Part shown: positions 23,198 through 34,477 of the stretch, piece by piece
How the letters are laid out: every line of letters begins with the position of its first letter
Numbering within the stretch: position 1 is the stretch's first letter
DNA from: Lolium rigidum
Taxonomy: Eukaryota > Streptophyta > Magnoliopsida > Poales > Poaceae
Length of the DNA: 64,000 nt
NCBI RefSeq assembly: GCF_022539505.1
Contig: NC_061513.1
Location: 183,736,017 to 183,800,016, forward strand
Direction: 5' to 3'
Translations under genes and position numbers: made by a program
Notes under the pieces: model-generated
Databases searched by the model: none
What the model was told of the DNA's origin: nothing
The model's input: the letters and a program-made list of their open reading frames with translations, nothing else

Positions 23198-24266
23198 TGA
23201 TGAGGTCTAAGACCCCGTGTGTGGCCCGATCTTGCGGATTGACTTCGAAACCAAAGCGGGAGATGGGGAAACGCGAGGAACACGAAGAACACGACGGGCA
23301 CGAGGAACTCCGAGACTCACGCACGCACACCAACCCGATACACCCGATGCTTACCTCCGTGGCTCGATGGACCACGCCAATAGAATCTCCGAGGAGGAGA
23401 CACGCGGTAGAATTCCCGGAGAGAGATTGGGATTGGAGAGGAAGAGCTTGGGGAAGGAGAGAGAGTAACAAGTACTAGAATCTCCTTCAACAAGATCTAA
23501 GTCAACAACCAAGGTGCCTTGATTACAGAGGGATGATACCCAAGGGAGACTAAGCTCAAAGGTAGGTTTGAGTTCAAAACAAGTCTAAAGAGCTAAGGAG
23601 GGGTTCCAGCTACTTATATAGGCACACATGGCCAGCAAGGGCGAACAGGTACGCAAAAGGATAAGTTAAGGCAGTTTGGTGGGGCACTCTCGTCAGGTCC
23701 GGTTTGGGATCCGGTCTGACCGGGCCTGTGACCGGGCTGTCCGGTCATGGGTCCGGTCTGACCGGGCCTGTGACCGGGCTGTCCGGTCATGGGTCCGGTC
23801 GACCGGTCGGAAACCGGGAAACTGCGAGGTTTCCGGTCCTGGGTCCGGTCGTCGTCCGGTACGAGGGAGCTGGTCCGGTTTGCGGCCGGTTGACCGGGCC
23901 TGTGACCGGGCGCCCGGTTGTGGGTCCGGTCCGACCGGGTCCTGGACCGGCCGGCGCCCGTCTCTTCCTTGGAGCGCTTCGAGCGACGTCGGCTTCGGCT
24001 CCATGATCATCTCCATGTCCAGCTGCTTCTCTCCCTCCCTTGACCTTGGCGCCTCCTCCTCTCCGGGGTCTTGATGCGCCTTGAACCTAATGACACATAG
24101 CACGTCGGCATGAGGTAGCAATCCATCCAAGGGGGTACCAAGATCAAGGGTGGTGAGGAGCGAGTTCACCTCATCATGTAGAGCCTTGGCTCGGGCTCGT
24201 GTCATCGGTCCACTTGGGGGACTAGTTGGTCTTGATGGAGTGTCGTCGGTGAGCGGGGCTACATCA
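23198..24266 (-). repeat. 3' LTR of A
   Basis: Pairs with 29993-31062. A polypurine tract lies at 24267-24279 (CCCAAGGGGGAGA on minus). The CCGG-rich block sits at 23705-23960. Confidence 0.95.
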
Positions 24267-25426
24267 TCTCCCCCTTGGGAAAGAGTCGTCCTCGACTCGT
24301 GGTCTTCCTCATCTCCATGATAGGGTGACAAGTCGGAGACATTGAACGTGTTGCTCACCAAGTACTTGGAGGTGGGGATGTCGATGACATAAGCGTTGTT
24401 GTTGATGCGTTTGAGGACCTTGAAGGGACCATCTCCTCTTGGCTTGAGCTTCGAGTTGCGTTCATGAGGAAATCTTTCCTTCCGGAGGTGGATCCAAACG
24501 AGGTCGCCTTCTTGAAATATGCGTTCCGTCTTCTTGGCATTGAGTCGGGTAGCTTGACGAAGCACATGTTCTTGAATGGTAGCTCTTGTTTCTTCATGAA
24601 GTTTCTTGACGGCGGCGGTGCGCTTGTCGAAGTCCATGTTGATCCGCTCATGAAGGGGGAGCGGGAGTATGTCGAGTGCCGTGAGCGGCTCAAACCCGTA
24701 GACGAGCATGAAGGGACTCCTTGATGTAGTCGAGTGCTTGGCGCGGTTGTAGGAGAACTCCGCGTGTGGAAGGCATTCCTCCCATGACTTCAAGTTTTTC
24801 TTCACGAGGATGCGTAGAAGGGTGGAGAGGCTTCGATTGACCACTTCCGTTTGGCCGTCCGTTTGCGGATGCGAGGATGATGAGAATAAGAGCTTCACTC
24901 CAAACTTGGCCATGAGCGACTTCCAAAGATAACTCATGAACTTGACGTCTCGATCCGACACAATGCTTTGCGGCACTCCATGTAGCCGAACAATTTCCCT
25001 GAAAAACAATGAAGCAATGTGTGAAGCATCATCGCTCTTATGGCAAGGTATGAAATGAGCCATCTTAGAGAATCTATCCACTACCACAAATATAGAATCA
25101 TGACCATGCTTAGTGCGAGGCAATCCTAGAACAAAATCCATGCTAATATCCGTCCATGGTGCATGAGGTATAGGCAAAGGCGTGTAAAGACCATAGGGAT
25201 TGGAAGTAGACTTAGCTTGAAGGCATGTCGTGCAACGGTTGCAAAGGCGCTCGACGTCCCTCTTCATCTTTGGCCAATAATAGTGAGTGGATAACATCGC
25301 AAGTGTCTTGTCTCGACCAAAATGTCCCATAAGGCCACCACCATGTGACTCTTGCAAGAGTAACTTTCGAAGAGAAGACTCGGGAATGCAAATTTTGTTG
25401 GCTTTAAACAAGTAGCCTTTGTGCAA
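23693..25426 (-). pseudogene. A integrase, reading into the 3' LTR
   Basis: Zinc-binding start ([12 protein letters not shown], then CNRCTTCLQAK), DDE core with DISMDFVLGLP, VSDRDVKF and HPQTDGQTEVVNRSL, and a GPF-type C-terminal module (GDGPFKVLKRI, YVIDIPTSKYLVS, DLSPY). The frame then passes the polypurine tract without a stop, giving GPMTRARAKAL inside the LTR and an Arg-rich tail made by the CCGG repeats up to 23693. It is one frameshift (near 25430-25460) away from the RT ORF. Its role is insertion of cDNA. An integrase end encoded in the LTR is known in CRM-type chromoviruses; placement in that clade is unproven. Confidence 0.85.
23711..23794. repeat. 42-bp CCGG-rich tandem repeat in the LTR of A
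   Basis: Two exact-looking copies, 23711-23752 and 23753-23794, then a decaying CCGG-dense run to about 23960. The other LTR has the same pair at 30506-30547 and 30548-30589. Confidence 0.9.
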
Positions 25427-28400
25427 ATAGAAGTCATCAAATCCTCGGTCAATGGAACACTTCTCAAATATCGAGCAAAGAAAGAATCGGAAGTATAGAG
25501 TTCTTTGATCTCTTCGAGTCCCAAGACATGAAAATCCAAGCGAGTCAACAAAAGGGTGTTTTTGCGGGAAAGAGCATCCGCCACTACATTGTCCTTTCCC
25601 TTCTTGTATTTGATGACATACGGGAAGGACTCAATGAACTCAACCCATTTTGCATGACGTTTGTTTAAATTGTGTTGGCTTTTCAAGTACTTCAAAGACT
25701 CATGGTCGGAATGAATGATAAACTCTTTTGGCCAAAGATAGTGTTGCCAAACTTCAAGAACACGAACCAAAGCATAGAGCTCCTTGTCATATATAGGATA
25801 GTTGAGGCGTGCGCCATCTAACTTCTCACTATAGTATGCCACGGGTTTGCCCTCTTGCATAAGAACACCACCAATACCAAGCCCACTTGCATCACACTCA
25901 ATCTCAAAAGTTTTGGCAAAATTTGGAAGAACAAGAAGGGGAGCTTCGGTAAGGCGTTTCTTCAACTCATCAAAAACATTTTGTTGGGCCTTGCCCCAAA
26001 CAAACAGAACATTCTTCTTGGTAAGCTCATTCAAAGGGCAAGCAATGGTGCTAAAATCTTTCACAAAGCGGCGGTAAAACCCGGCAAGTCCATGGAAGCT
26101 TCGGACTTGACCAACATTTGTAGGAGTAGGCCAATTGTGGATGGCCTCTACCTTAGAAGAATCAACTTCAATCCCATTAGCGGAAACCACAAATCCAAGA
26201 AAAACCAATTTGTTTTGAGCAAAGGTGCACTTGGGGAGGTTAGCATAAAGCTTTTCATGACGCAAGATGCACAAGACTTCTCTCACATGTTGCACATGGT
26301 CCTCGAGATCTTTGCTATAAATGAGAATGTCATCGAAATAGACAACCACACTCTTGCCAATGAGAGGACGCAAGATGTGATTCATGAGGCGCATGAAAGT
26401 AGATGGAGCATTGGAAAGACCGAAAGGCATAATGAGCCATTCATATAGACCAAGTTTGGTCTTGAATGCCGTTTTCCATTCATCACCAATAGCCATGCGG
26501 ATTTGGTGGTAGCCACTACGCAAATCGATTTTAGAGAAAATCGTGGCACCACTAAGCTCATCAAGCATATCGTCTAAACGCGGAATGGGATGGCGGTAAC
26601 GGACGGTAATGGCATTGATGGGGCGACAATCCATACACATCCGTTGCGTCTCATCCGGTTTAGGCACAAGAATCACGGGAACCGCACAAGGGCTAAGGCT
26701 TTCGCGAACGTACCCTTTAGCGAGGAGATCTTGTATTTGGCGTTGGATCTCCTTTGTGTCTTCGGGGTTGGTGCGGTAGGCGGCACGGTTTGGAAGTTGA
26801 GCGCCGGGTATGAGGTCGATGCGGTGCTCTATGCCCCGAAGCGGTGGTAGTCCATGAGGGAGCTCGTCGGGGAAGACGTCTTGAAACTCCTTCAAAAGAG
26901 ACAACAAAGACGAAGGAATGTTGGTTAAGTCGTTAGTCGCCGATGATGGTCCCTTGCATATGAGGACGTTGTGCAATATGGTGGATGGGTTTGCTTGCAC
27001 TTCTCTCCACTCGCTTTTGGTGGCTAGGAGGACGCTCTTTCGCTCACTCATGTATGGCTTGTGGCGCTCACTCTCCATTTGGTGGGTCGCTCCCTCACCT
27101 CTCAACTCACTATGGTGGACGTGGTGTTGTGCCCTCGCTAGAGCCTTCGCGTTGTCGGCGATGATTTGGCTAGGAGTCATGGGGCGCAACTCGAACTTCT
27201 TGTCGTTGACCTTGAAGGTGTATGTGTTGGAGAGTCCATCATGTATAGCCTTCTTGTCATATTGCCAAGGGCGGCCAAGTAACATGTGGCACACCGTCAT
27301 GGGTACGACGTCACACTTTGAGCTTAGTCTCCCTTGGACCAACTCAACCATGTTGGAGTAAGGTTGGAATTCCACAATTCGCTTGATGGGATAGTTGAGG
27401 CCATTGAAGAAGCGAGCAATGGTTTGGTCCTCGGACTCTTGGATGTTGGCTCGCATCATTGTGAGCTCCATCTCCTTGTAGAACTCCTCGACGGTCTTGG
27501 TTCCTTGCTTCAACTTTTGGAGCTTGTTGAAGAGGTCGGTCATGTAGTGCGTGGGGACAAAGCGAGCATGCATCTCTTTCTTCATATCTTCCCAAGTGGC
27601 AATTGGAGGTTCACCCTTCTCTTCTCGAAGAGTGAGGACTTGCTCCCACCAAGTGTTTGCGTAGTCCTCGAACTCAAGGGACGCCATAGCCACCTTCTTG
27701 GCACCGGAGTAGTTGTGGATGCGGAATATCTTGTCCACCTTGAGTGCCCATGCGAGGTAGGCCTCGGCATCTTCTTCTCCCTTGAACTTTGGCATGGTGA
27801 ACTTGAGTCTTCCAAACATGTTCTCTTCATCCTCCAAGTTTCTTCTACGAGGAGGGGCACCTTCATCTCTTGCGGCTTGAGGAGGAATAGGAGGTCTTCT
27901 ACGGCCAACCATAGCATTGGGTTGGCGTTGGAGGTGCACACTTGCTTCACTTGGTTCAAGGTGAGGATGTGGTTGAAGATCTTGTCGTGGTTGTGGACGA
28001 TGCTCAATGTTGGGTCTCTCCTCTTGAGCATGGTGTGGGTCTCCTCTTCCACGTTGGTCATGGCGAGGATGATTGCGGAGATCACGCCTCGGTTGGTCTT
28101 GATGTCCATGGCCTTGAGCATCACCATGTGGCTCCATGTTGTGGAAGAAGTTGTCATGTGGGTGGCCGTCACGCCCATGGTGGGCATGGCCATCCGGTTG
28201 AGGACGATCTCGTGGAGGACGATCTTGTGGACGAGCATGGCGATGGATTTCTCCTCGCCTAGAGTTGGAGTGAGAGTCTTCATGACGAGTATGTGAGCGA
28301 TGCGGTCGATGATGGTCTTCATGCCTTGAGGAGGAGCTTGAGGACGAACGGTGGCCATGAGAGTAGTAATCTTGTGACGAGCTTGAGGATGAAGAAGTAG

Positions 28401-28713
28401 AGCGGTGTCGGCGATGACGACCCAAGTTGGTGATGGCGCGCTCGAGGCTATCCATGCGCCGCTCCATGTTCGCATCATTGGCCGCCATTTGGCCATTCAA
28501 GTTGTCCGTAGCTTCGCGAAGGAGAGCCAAGTCTTTGTTCACAACGGAGAAGTTGTGTGCCACTTCATCGTATTGCTCATCGATGCGTGTCTCGAAGAGG
28601 GTGAGTTGCTCCTTGAACTCTTGTCGTTGCGTCCATAGGTTGTGTTGAGTAGCCAACCTCTCGGTGTTGCGGAGGACTTCTCCCTCCCTTGCATCATCTC
28701 CGCTCCTATCCAT
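25264..28713 (-). pseudogene. A gag fused directly to RT and RNase H, zinc knuckle and protease lost
   Basis: Single 1,149-codon frame from the ATG at 28713. Residues about 1-95 are coiled-coil-like, about 97-290 are His/Arg/Asp/Ser rich, then comes Retrotrans_gag ([16 protein letters not shown] to about 460). The frame passes from MVELVQ straight to the post-protease segment [12 protein letters not shown] (junction near 27325-27340), so the CCHC knuckle and protease active site are missing without loss of frame. RT follows ([32 protein letters not shown]), then RNase H ([31 protein letters not shown]). The last 55 codons are out-of-frame integrase. The product could not self-process. Confidence 0.88.
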
Positions 28714-29976
28714 GATGCAAAGACAAGAACTAGGTTGTGTATGTTAGTGGAAGGAGACTACCTCGCACTCTTACCAAGGTAAGATAGTATTGAGGCAATC
28801 CACCAAGCCGAAAGCAAGATCAAGTGTATCGGGAACACACGCAAAACCACACGCAAAAGCTAGCAAATATGGTGTTAGGCGAGTGTTGTGGAAAGCCAAA
28901 AGACAAATCCAAGATCGAGTATGTTGTTAAAAGTGGGTAGGGTCCAAAAATCCAAATGTCAATGTGAAGATCACTATAAACACGGAAAAGGTTGTGGAAC
29001 ACACACACGAGATAAGCGGGGTTAGTGCAACCAAAAGTGAGCGGAAAAGTGTATATACGGATGCTCGGTGTCACACTAACACAAGGAGAGGCAAAGCTTT
29101 GGTTGCAAAAGAATAGACAACTAGATTCGCACGCGGCCTCTCTTCTCGTATCTCTCTTTGCTTAAAAGCTTTTTCTCTTTTGTATATGGCGGCACTTGCA
29201 CTCGTCTGTATCTTTGGTGGCACTTTGACACTTTGTATGTATGGGCGTATGGATGTATGGATGTATGGATGTATGGTGCTACTCGCACTCTTATTGTGTT
29301 TTTGGGGCTTTTTCACGCACTATGTTAGCGTTAGCCTCGCTTTTGCTATCTTGCCACACGAGTGTTTGCTTGGAGGCCTTACTCAACACGACACACACAC
29401 CTCACAATGCGGGGCCACGTGCAATGTCTCGCAACACTAGACAAGCAATGCTCAATGGGATAGATCGCAAAAGGAAGAGGGGTTACAAGGTGAAAGCTGC
29501 AAGTTATACCTGCGATGGTGGTGGTGGTGGTGGTGGTGGTGGAGATCGCCGGATGTCGAGGTCGAAGGAGGGCGCGAAGATGCGCCCGGTCTGGGGCCCG
29601 GTTGGACCGGCTCCTGGACCGGCGTGTCCGGTTTGCCGGCCGGTCGGACCGGGTTCTGCGCCGGGTCGTCCGGTCTGTGGCCCGGTTGACCGGGCTCGAA
29701 ACCGGGTTTCACAATTTGAAGATTTCTCTCTCCTGTTCTTCCCCAAACCAAGACCAAATCGACCAAATCGAAGGGAAACGATGGAATTGGAGGCTCAAAG
29801 TTGGGGAAATAGTAGATCAAGCACAACAACACCAAATCCACGGACCAAAACCACTCAAAACGCAACCAAATCACAGATCGGTCAAGAGGCAATTTGGGGC
29901 TATTTTTGGGTATTTTTTGGAAAATTTTCTAGGAACGAAATCGGGTGGGTGGAGGGTCAAATCCGCGGAAACCAAA
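28714..29976 (-). other. 5' leader of A with simple repeats
   Basis: Untranslated stretch between primer site and gag. It holds an 8-bp ATGGATGT-type array (29240-29277), a GGT-triplet run (29515-29543) and a second CCGG-rich patch (29585-29706) resembling the LTR array. Long plus frames across it are by-products of the base bias. Confidence 0.75.
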
Positions 29977-29990
29977 GGCTTCTGATACCA
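29977..29990 (-). other. primer-binding site of A (tRNA-iMet)
   Basis: TGGTATCAGAAGCC on the minus strand, 2 nt from the LTR. It matches the initiator-Met tRNA 3' end with one extra A after CAGA. Confidence 0.85.
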
Positions 29991-29992
29991 TA

Positions 29993-31062
29993 TGATGAGG
30001 TCTAAGACACCGTGTGTGGCCCGATCTTGCGGATTGACTTCGAAATCAAAGGGGGAGATGGGGAAACGCGAGGAACACGAAGAACACGACGGGCACGAGG
30101 AACTCCGAGACTCACGCACGCACACCAACCCGATACACCCGATGCTTACCTCCGTGGCTCGATGGACCACGCCAATAGAATCTCCGAGGAAGAGACACGC
30201 GGTAGAATTCCCGGAGAGAGATTGGGATTGGAGAGGAAGAGCTTGGGGAAGGAGAGAGAGTAACAAGTACTAGAATCTCCTTCAACAAGATCTAAGTCAA
30301 CAACCAAGGTGCCTTGATTACAGAGGGATGATACCCAAGGGAGACTAAGCTCAAAGGTAGGTTTGAGTTCAAAACAAGTCTAAAGAGCTAAGGAGGGGTT
30401 CCAGCTACTTATATAGGCACACATGGCCAGCAAGGGCGAACAGGTACGCAAAAGGATAAGTTAAGGTAGTTTGGTGGGGCACTCTCGTCAGGTCCGGTTT
30501 GGGATCCGGTCTGACCGGGCCTGTGACCGGGCTGTCCGGTCATGGGTCCGGTCTGACCGGGCCTGTGACCGGGCTGTCCGGTCATGGGTCCGGTCGACCG
30601 GTCGGAAACCGGGAAACTGCGAGGTTTCCGGTCCTGGGTCCGGTCGTCGTCCGGTACGAGGGAGCTGGTCCGGTTGGCGGCCGGTTGACCGGGCCTGTGA
30701 CCGGGGCGCCCGGTTGTGGGTCCGGTCTGACCGGGTCCTGGACCGGCCAGCGTCCGTCTCTTCCTTGGAGCGCTTCGAGCAACGTCGGCTTCGGCTCCAT
30801 GATCATCTCCATGTCCAGCTGCTTCTCTCCCTTCCTTGACCTTGGCGCCTCCTCCTCTCCGGGGTCTTGATGCGCCTTGTACCTAATGACACATAGCACG
30901 TCGGCATGAGGTAGCAATCCATCCAAGGGGGTACCAAGATCAAGGGTGGTGAGGAGCGAGTTCACCTCATCATGTAGAGCCTTGGCTCGGGCTCGTGTCA
31001 TCGGTCCACTTGGGGGACTAGTTGGTCTTGATGGAGTGTCGTCGGTGAGCGGGGCTACATCA
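29993..31062 (-). repeat. 5' LTR of A
   Basis: 1,070 bp, near-identical to 23198-24266 including the 42-bp repeat pair. Confidence 0.95.
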
Positions 31063-31183
31063 ACATGCCACTGGATCCTTCAACCCGTTTGTAAGGCCTA
31101 ACTATGCAGATATTAAACTAATCCTTGAAGAACAAGGAGCAATCATAACGGATCGGATCTACTAAATAATGATCAAGCGAGGT

Positions 31184-31218
31184 GCCGCCCTTACACCTAA
31201 GATAGGTGTAAGGGCGGC
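31184..31218 (-). other. 16-bp perfect hairpin in the B LTR
   Basis: Arms 31184-31199 and 31203-31218 pair without mismatch around a 3-nt loop (AGA on +). The same structure is perfect at 57710-57744 in the other LTR and present with a few changes in D at 42533-42567 and 48240-48273. It lies downstream of the minus-strand TATA box, hence in the transcribed leader. Confidence 0.95.
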
Positions 31219-31357
31219 TAGACGTCTAAGGGTTGCACGGACGAAAGCATATGATACGATGAAACAATGCTAACCCTAACACGTCTATGATAACTACATT
31301 GCTCGCCATCAACAAGGCTTCAGTACGAGCAACGCATGAACAGCGAACAAACGTATA

Positions 31358-31388
31358 CTGCCTAGATCGCAAGATGCGATCTAGGCAG
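31358..31388 (-). other. 14-bp perfect hairpin in the B LTR
   Basis: Arms 31358-31371 and 31375-31388, loop AGA on +. Copies are at 57884-57914 (B) and, extended to 16 bp, at 42704-42738 and 48410-48444 (D). It is about 110 bp downstream of the minus TATA box. Confidence 0.95.
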
Positions 31389-31713
31389 CATGATGCTTAC
31401 CCGGAAGAAACCCTCGAGACAAGGGAGTTGGCGATGCGCCTAGATTGGTTTGTGGTGAACGTGATTGTTGTCTTTCTCAATAACCCTAGATACATATTTA
31501 TAGTCCGTAGACTTTCTAACGTGGGAATAATCCCAACCGTGTACGAGCCAAATTCTATCTAACCGACACGTATCCTACTATATTTACAGATACACGGGCA
31601 AACTAGCCCAAACTTTGTATACAAGGCCGATTCATGTATTTCTTCCATGCATATTCTTCAAGCCCATCTTAATCGCGGCCCACCTCTGATCCGGTCAAAT
31701 TCTGGTGATAACA

Positions 31714-32781
31714 CATGCCCCCCGGGTTTTGGAAATGACAATTCCAAAATCACTCTGCTTTTTCGTCGTCGGGTCATGTCGTGGAAGAGCAGAACCATCG
31801 CAGTATCCATCATCATGATGCCTTGCCTCCTCAACTTCTCCGCGTGACCTGGCCATTTTTTTTATTTTGGGCACCACTTCTCGGAAACTGCTGTGGCATT
31901 GAATCTCCACTATATCCCCTCTTTATTTAACCGCTCCGAACAGTTCGCTTCTTCATCCCCTTCGCATTAGCACTCCAAAAACCCTCCTCTGCAAACTGAT
32001 GACACCTCCAGTGGGGATGTCGAGGAGGTACCCATGCCCTCCGCCACTCTGGCCTTAGCAACTTCTACGAGTGCAGTTGAGAAGGTGGCCAAGAAACACC
32101 AGAGCCGATCACCTCTTCTTCCGTCGAAAGCCGATATTGCAGACAAAATGCCAATCGGCTGGATGAGCAACAGGCCTGACACCTCTGACAGCGCTGCTGA
32201 ACTGGCAACCTTGCGCAAAGGGTTGGAGGTCCTCGAAGCTGGACTGAAGACCGACTTGGTCGAAATCCGCGTCTTGAACACGCAGCTGGTAGATCCTGTG
32301 TAACTTGTACTAGAGTCGATGTCTGTGCATCGGCTTTGTTTTTTAGCTCTAAAGTCGATGTCTGTGCATCGGCTGTACATCATGAGAATTTTTTTTTACT
32401 GGCCAATTTTTCTGTCGGTCCCCAGTATTTCACTGCATATGTATCGCACATGTTCATCTGATTAGGTGCCCCCCGAGCCGAATCTGCCAGGTAGCTGCGG
32501 ATATCGGCTCTGTAGTTAGCCAAGGCACTGTATTTGAACGTCGGCTCCGTTAGGACCACTGTTGACTTCTTCCAGCTCATCAGCCGACGTAAACCCGTTG
32601 CCCGTTAGATCGACGTTGAACACAGGCAGAACGTATGGTGAGGATAATTTTGGCCGATTGCTGGAATTGGCCTCCATGTTGATTGAATCGCTAATTGAAG
32701 GTTTTGCAACGTTCGTCCATAGATCTTTGGGGCCGATCACAAGGATCGGCCTCGCCACGTTCGTCCATAGATTTGTTCTTG
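31714..32781 (+). other. B 3' region with remnant plus-strand transcription unit
   Basis: Holds a TTTATTTAACC TATA-like box (31922-31932), a CT-rich leader and a short plus frame (32034-32303; 89 aa from an internal Met, Leu/Glu helix near its end). The position corresponds to the acidic ORF of D, but the peptide is different and the first ATG (31999) soon meets a stop, so it is probably decayed. A 24-bp direct repeat built on GTCGATGTCTGTGCATCGGC lies at 32313-32336 and 32350-32373. Confidence 0.5.
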
Positions 32782-33750
32782 CTATACGGTCAGGCCGGTG
32801 GATAGGACCAGCCTAACCCCGTCCTTCGTCACGTCGATGCGCTCGCAGTCGTCCAAATTGATGCCTGAGAGTGGCTCTTGGCCTGTCGTCTCCCGAACGT
32901 TCATGCCAGCCGTTGAAATTTCGGCTGAGTCATCTGCGTGGACGACCTCTACTTCATCTCCATCCCACTGTATTAAGCATTGGTGCATCATGGATGGAAT
33001 GCAACAGTTGGCGTGGATCCAATCTCTCCCTAGGAGGACAGCATAGGTGCTCTTGCTATCGACAATAAAGAACGTCGTAGGGATGGTTTTCCTTCCTACG
33101 GTCAGATCCACGTTCAGAACACCTTGTGCGTCAGATGCTTGGCCGTTGAAATCGCTCAGTGTAACGTTGGTCTTGATCAGGTCCGAGCTAGAGCGTCCCA
33201 ACCGACGTAGCATGGAGTATGGCATAATGTTGATCTGCCGCTCCGGTGTCCACCAGCATCTTGTTGACAGGCTGCCCATTGATATAACCTCGCAAGTACG
33301 GGGCCTTCGGGTGTCCGTAGCTTCTTTCTCGTGGCTTCTCAAAGATAACCGGCCGTGGGCCGCAGTCAAGTTGTGCCACAGGTGCTTCGTCTAATCCTGG
33401 AGCACTAAACTCCGTCGGAAGGATGAACACCATGTTTGTGCCGGCCGATGTCTCATCATCGGCTTTCTTTTGTCTAGGGCGCCACTCTTTCTTTTGTGGC
33501 CGTCCTTCTTCGTCCAGAGTTCGCTGAATTTTCGCGGCCAGATCCGGCCGCGCCTTCCTTAACGTGTGCAGGTATAACCTTTCGGCTTCTTCTAAACCAC
33601 GTAGCCGCTGAACCCTACGCTTTTGGGAACGGCTGAGTCCATCAGGGCACCACCTTGGCCGGTGGTACTTATCTTCTTCCTCTTCATCATCGTCTTCTAA
33701 TTCCTCGAGATCTTCCACCCGAGAGGACTCAGCGTGCTTGTTCCGAGACG
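32782..33750 (-). pseudogene. B gag C-terminus and aspartic protease
   Basis: Continues gag of B after the C insertion. A Glu/Asp-rich and then basic segment (RPRWCPDGLSRSQKRRVQRL) is followed by the protease: VNKMLVDTGAA carries the catalytic Asp-Thr-Gly near 33255, then a 1-nt shift, INIMPYSMLRRLG, and YAVLLGRDWIHA near 33010, the flap-end motif. The frame closes at 32782 with LVLSTGLTV and no RT follows. It would mature gag particles. Confidence 0.82.
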
Positions 33751-33755
33751 GGAGA

Positions 33756-34477
33756 TGTCGTCGTGGTGAACAGACAGATGCCATAGGATGGCTTAAGTTG
33801 GGGCCGAATGGACGCAAGAGGATTCGGGGGAGGGTTTGTGATTAGATGGGATGAACTTCCGGATGGTTTCCTCAAGAACTTAGCCAAGGCTAGAGGTTGA
33901 AGAAGAAAGACATAAGGAAGAACTCGCTCTAGATCATCTTCTTTATTGATCTTAACAGGTTACAAGTTTCTCAGTACAAGTGTTCTTCTAGACCTAGCTC
34001 TCTTCGTGTGTGTCCGTGAGAAGGGCTGCCCCCTCTCCTTATATAAGGGAGAGGGTGGCTTACAGGGCAAGAAACCCTAATGGCATCTTTGACTAGACAA
34101 ACTACTTTACAAAGCTACTTTAATCATAGATGACACCGGAGTCCTCTTTAATCAGGGATGCTGACGTCCTCCGGCTTCTTTGACCGTCATCCTTCTCTTT
34201 ATCGTCAGCCCTTCGTTTAAAGCTACTTTGCTTAGCTCATCTTTGTCTTCTAGCTCTGGAGAGAATCTTTGACTAGTCCTGCCGACATGCTCTTCTTTCC
34301 GGTAGCCCGGTATCTTCTTTACCTGGTTCCGGCATACCCCTCTTGGGGATACCGGCTTAGCCTCACTTAGCTAATTTCTTATCTCTATGCTCCGGTATGA
34401 ACATTAAACCGGTATCTTGATGGCTCAAACCATCCGGTTTGGCATGCCTTTGGCATACCGGGGGTCATCCCCCAACA
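33756..34477 (-). repeat. 3' LTR of C
   Basis: Pairs with 53969-54691. The adjoining strip 34478-34494 is a polypurine tract on minus (CTTCGGGGACTAA). Confidence 0.95.
34031..34055 (-). promoter_or_regulatory. palindromic TATA core of the C LTR
   Basis: A TATATAA box lies inside a near-perfect inverted repeat with CCCTCTCC and GGGAGAGGG arms. The 5' LTR copy at 54244-54268 has the same arms. The box reads as TATA on both strands. Confidence 0.7.

Larger units (their letters stand above)
23198..31062 (-). mobile_element. element A: Ty3/gypsy retrotransposon with full set of LTRs
   Basis: 7,865 bp, TGATGAGG...CTACATCA, LTRs of 1,069 and 1,070 bp, tRNA-iMet primer site, gag-pol on the minus strand. 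Target duplication is ACGTA (23193-23197) and ACATG (31063-31067); the uninterrupted site in the other family members reads ACGTG, so each copy carries one G-to-A change. About a dozen LTR differences by eye (roughly 1.2%), so it is young. Chromovirus-like by RT and integrase, but no chromodomain is seen. Confidence 0.93.
22681..31713 (-). repeat. 3' LTR of B, split by element A
   Basis: Blocks 22681-23197 and 31068-31713. A C-rich strip (31714-31726) follows, the polypurine tract on the minus strand. A minus TATAAATA box is at 31495-31502. Confidence 0.93.

Noticed and set aside
23676..24074. Plus ORFs in the LTR of A
   Set aside because: Product of the 42-bp CCGG repeats; present equally in the other LTR.
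27334..28296. 320-codon plus ORF opposite gag of A
   Set aside because: Shadow of the biased His/Arg-rich codons on the other strand.
29241..30005. 254-codon plus ORF in the leader of A
   Set aside because: Built from GGT and CCGG repeats and crosses the primer site.
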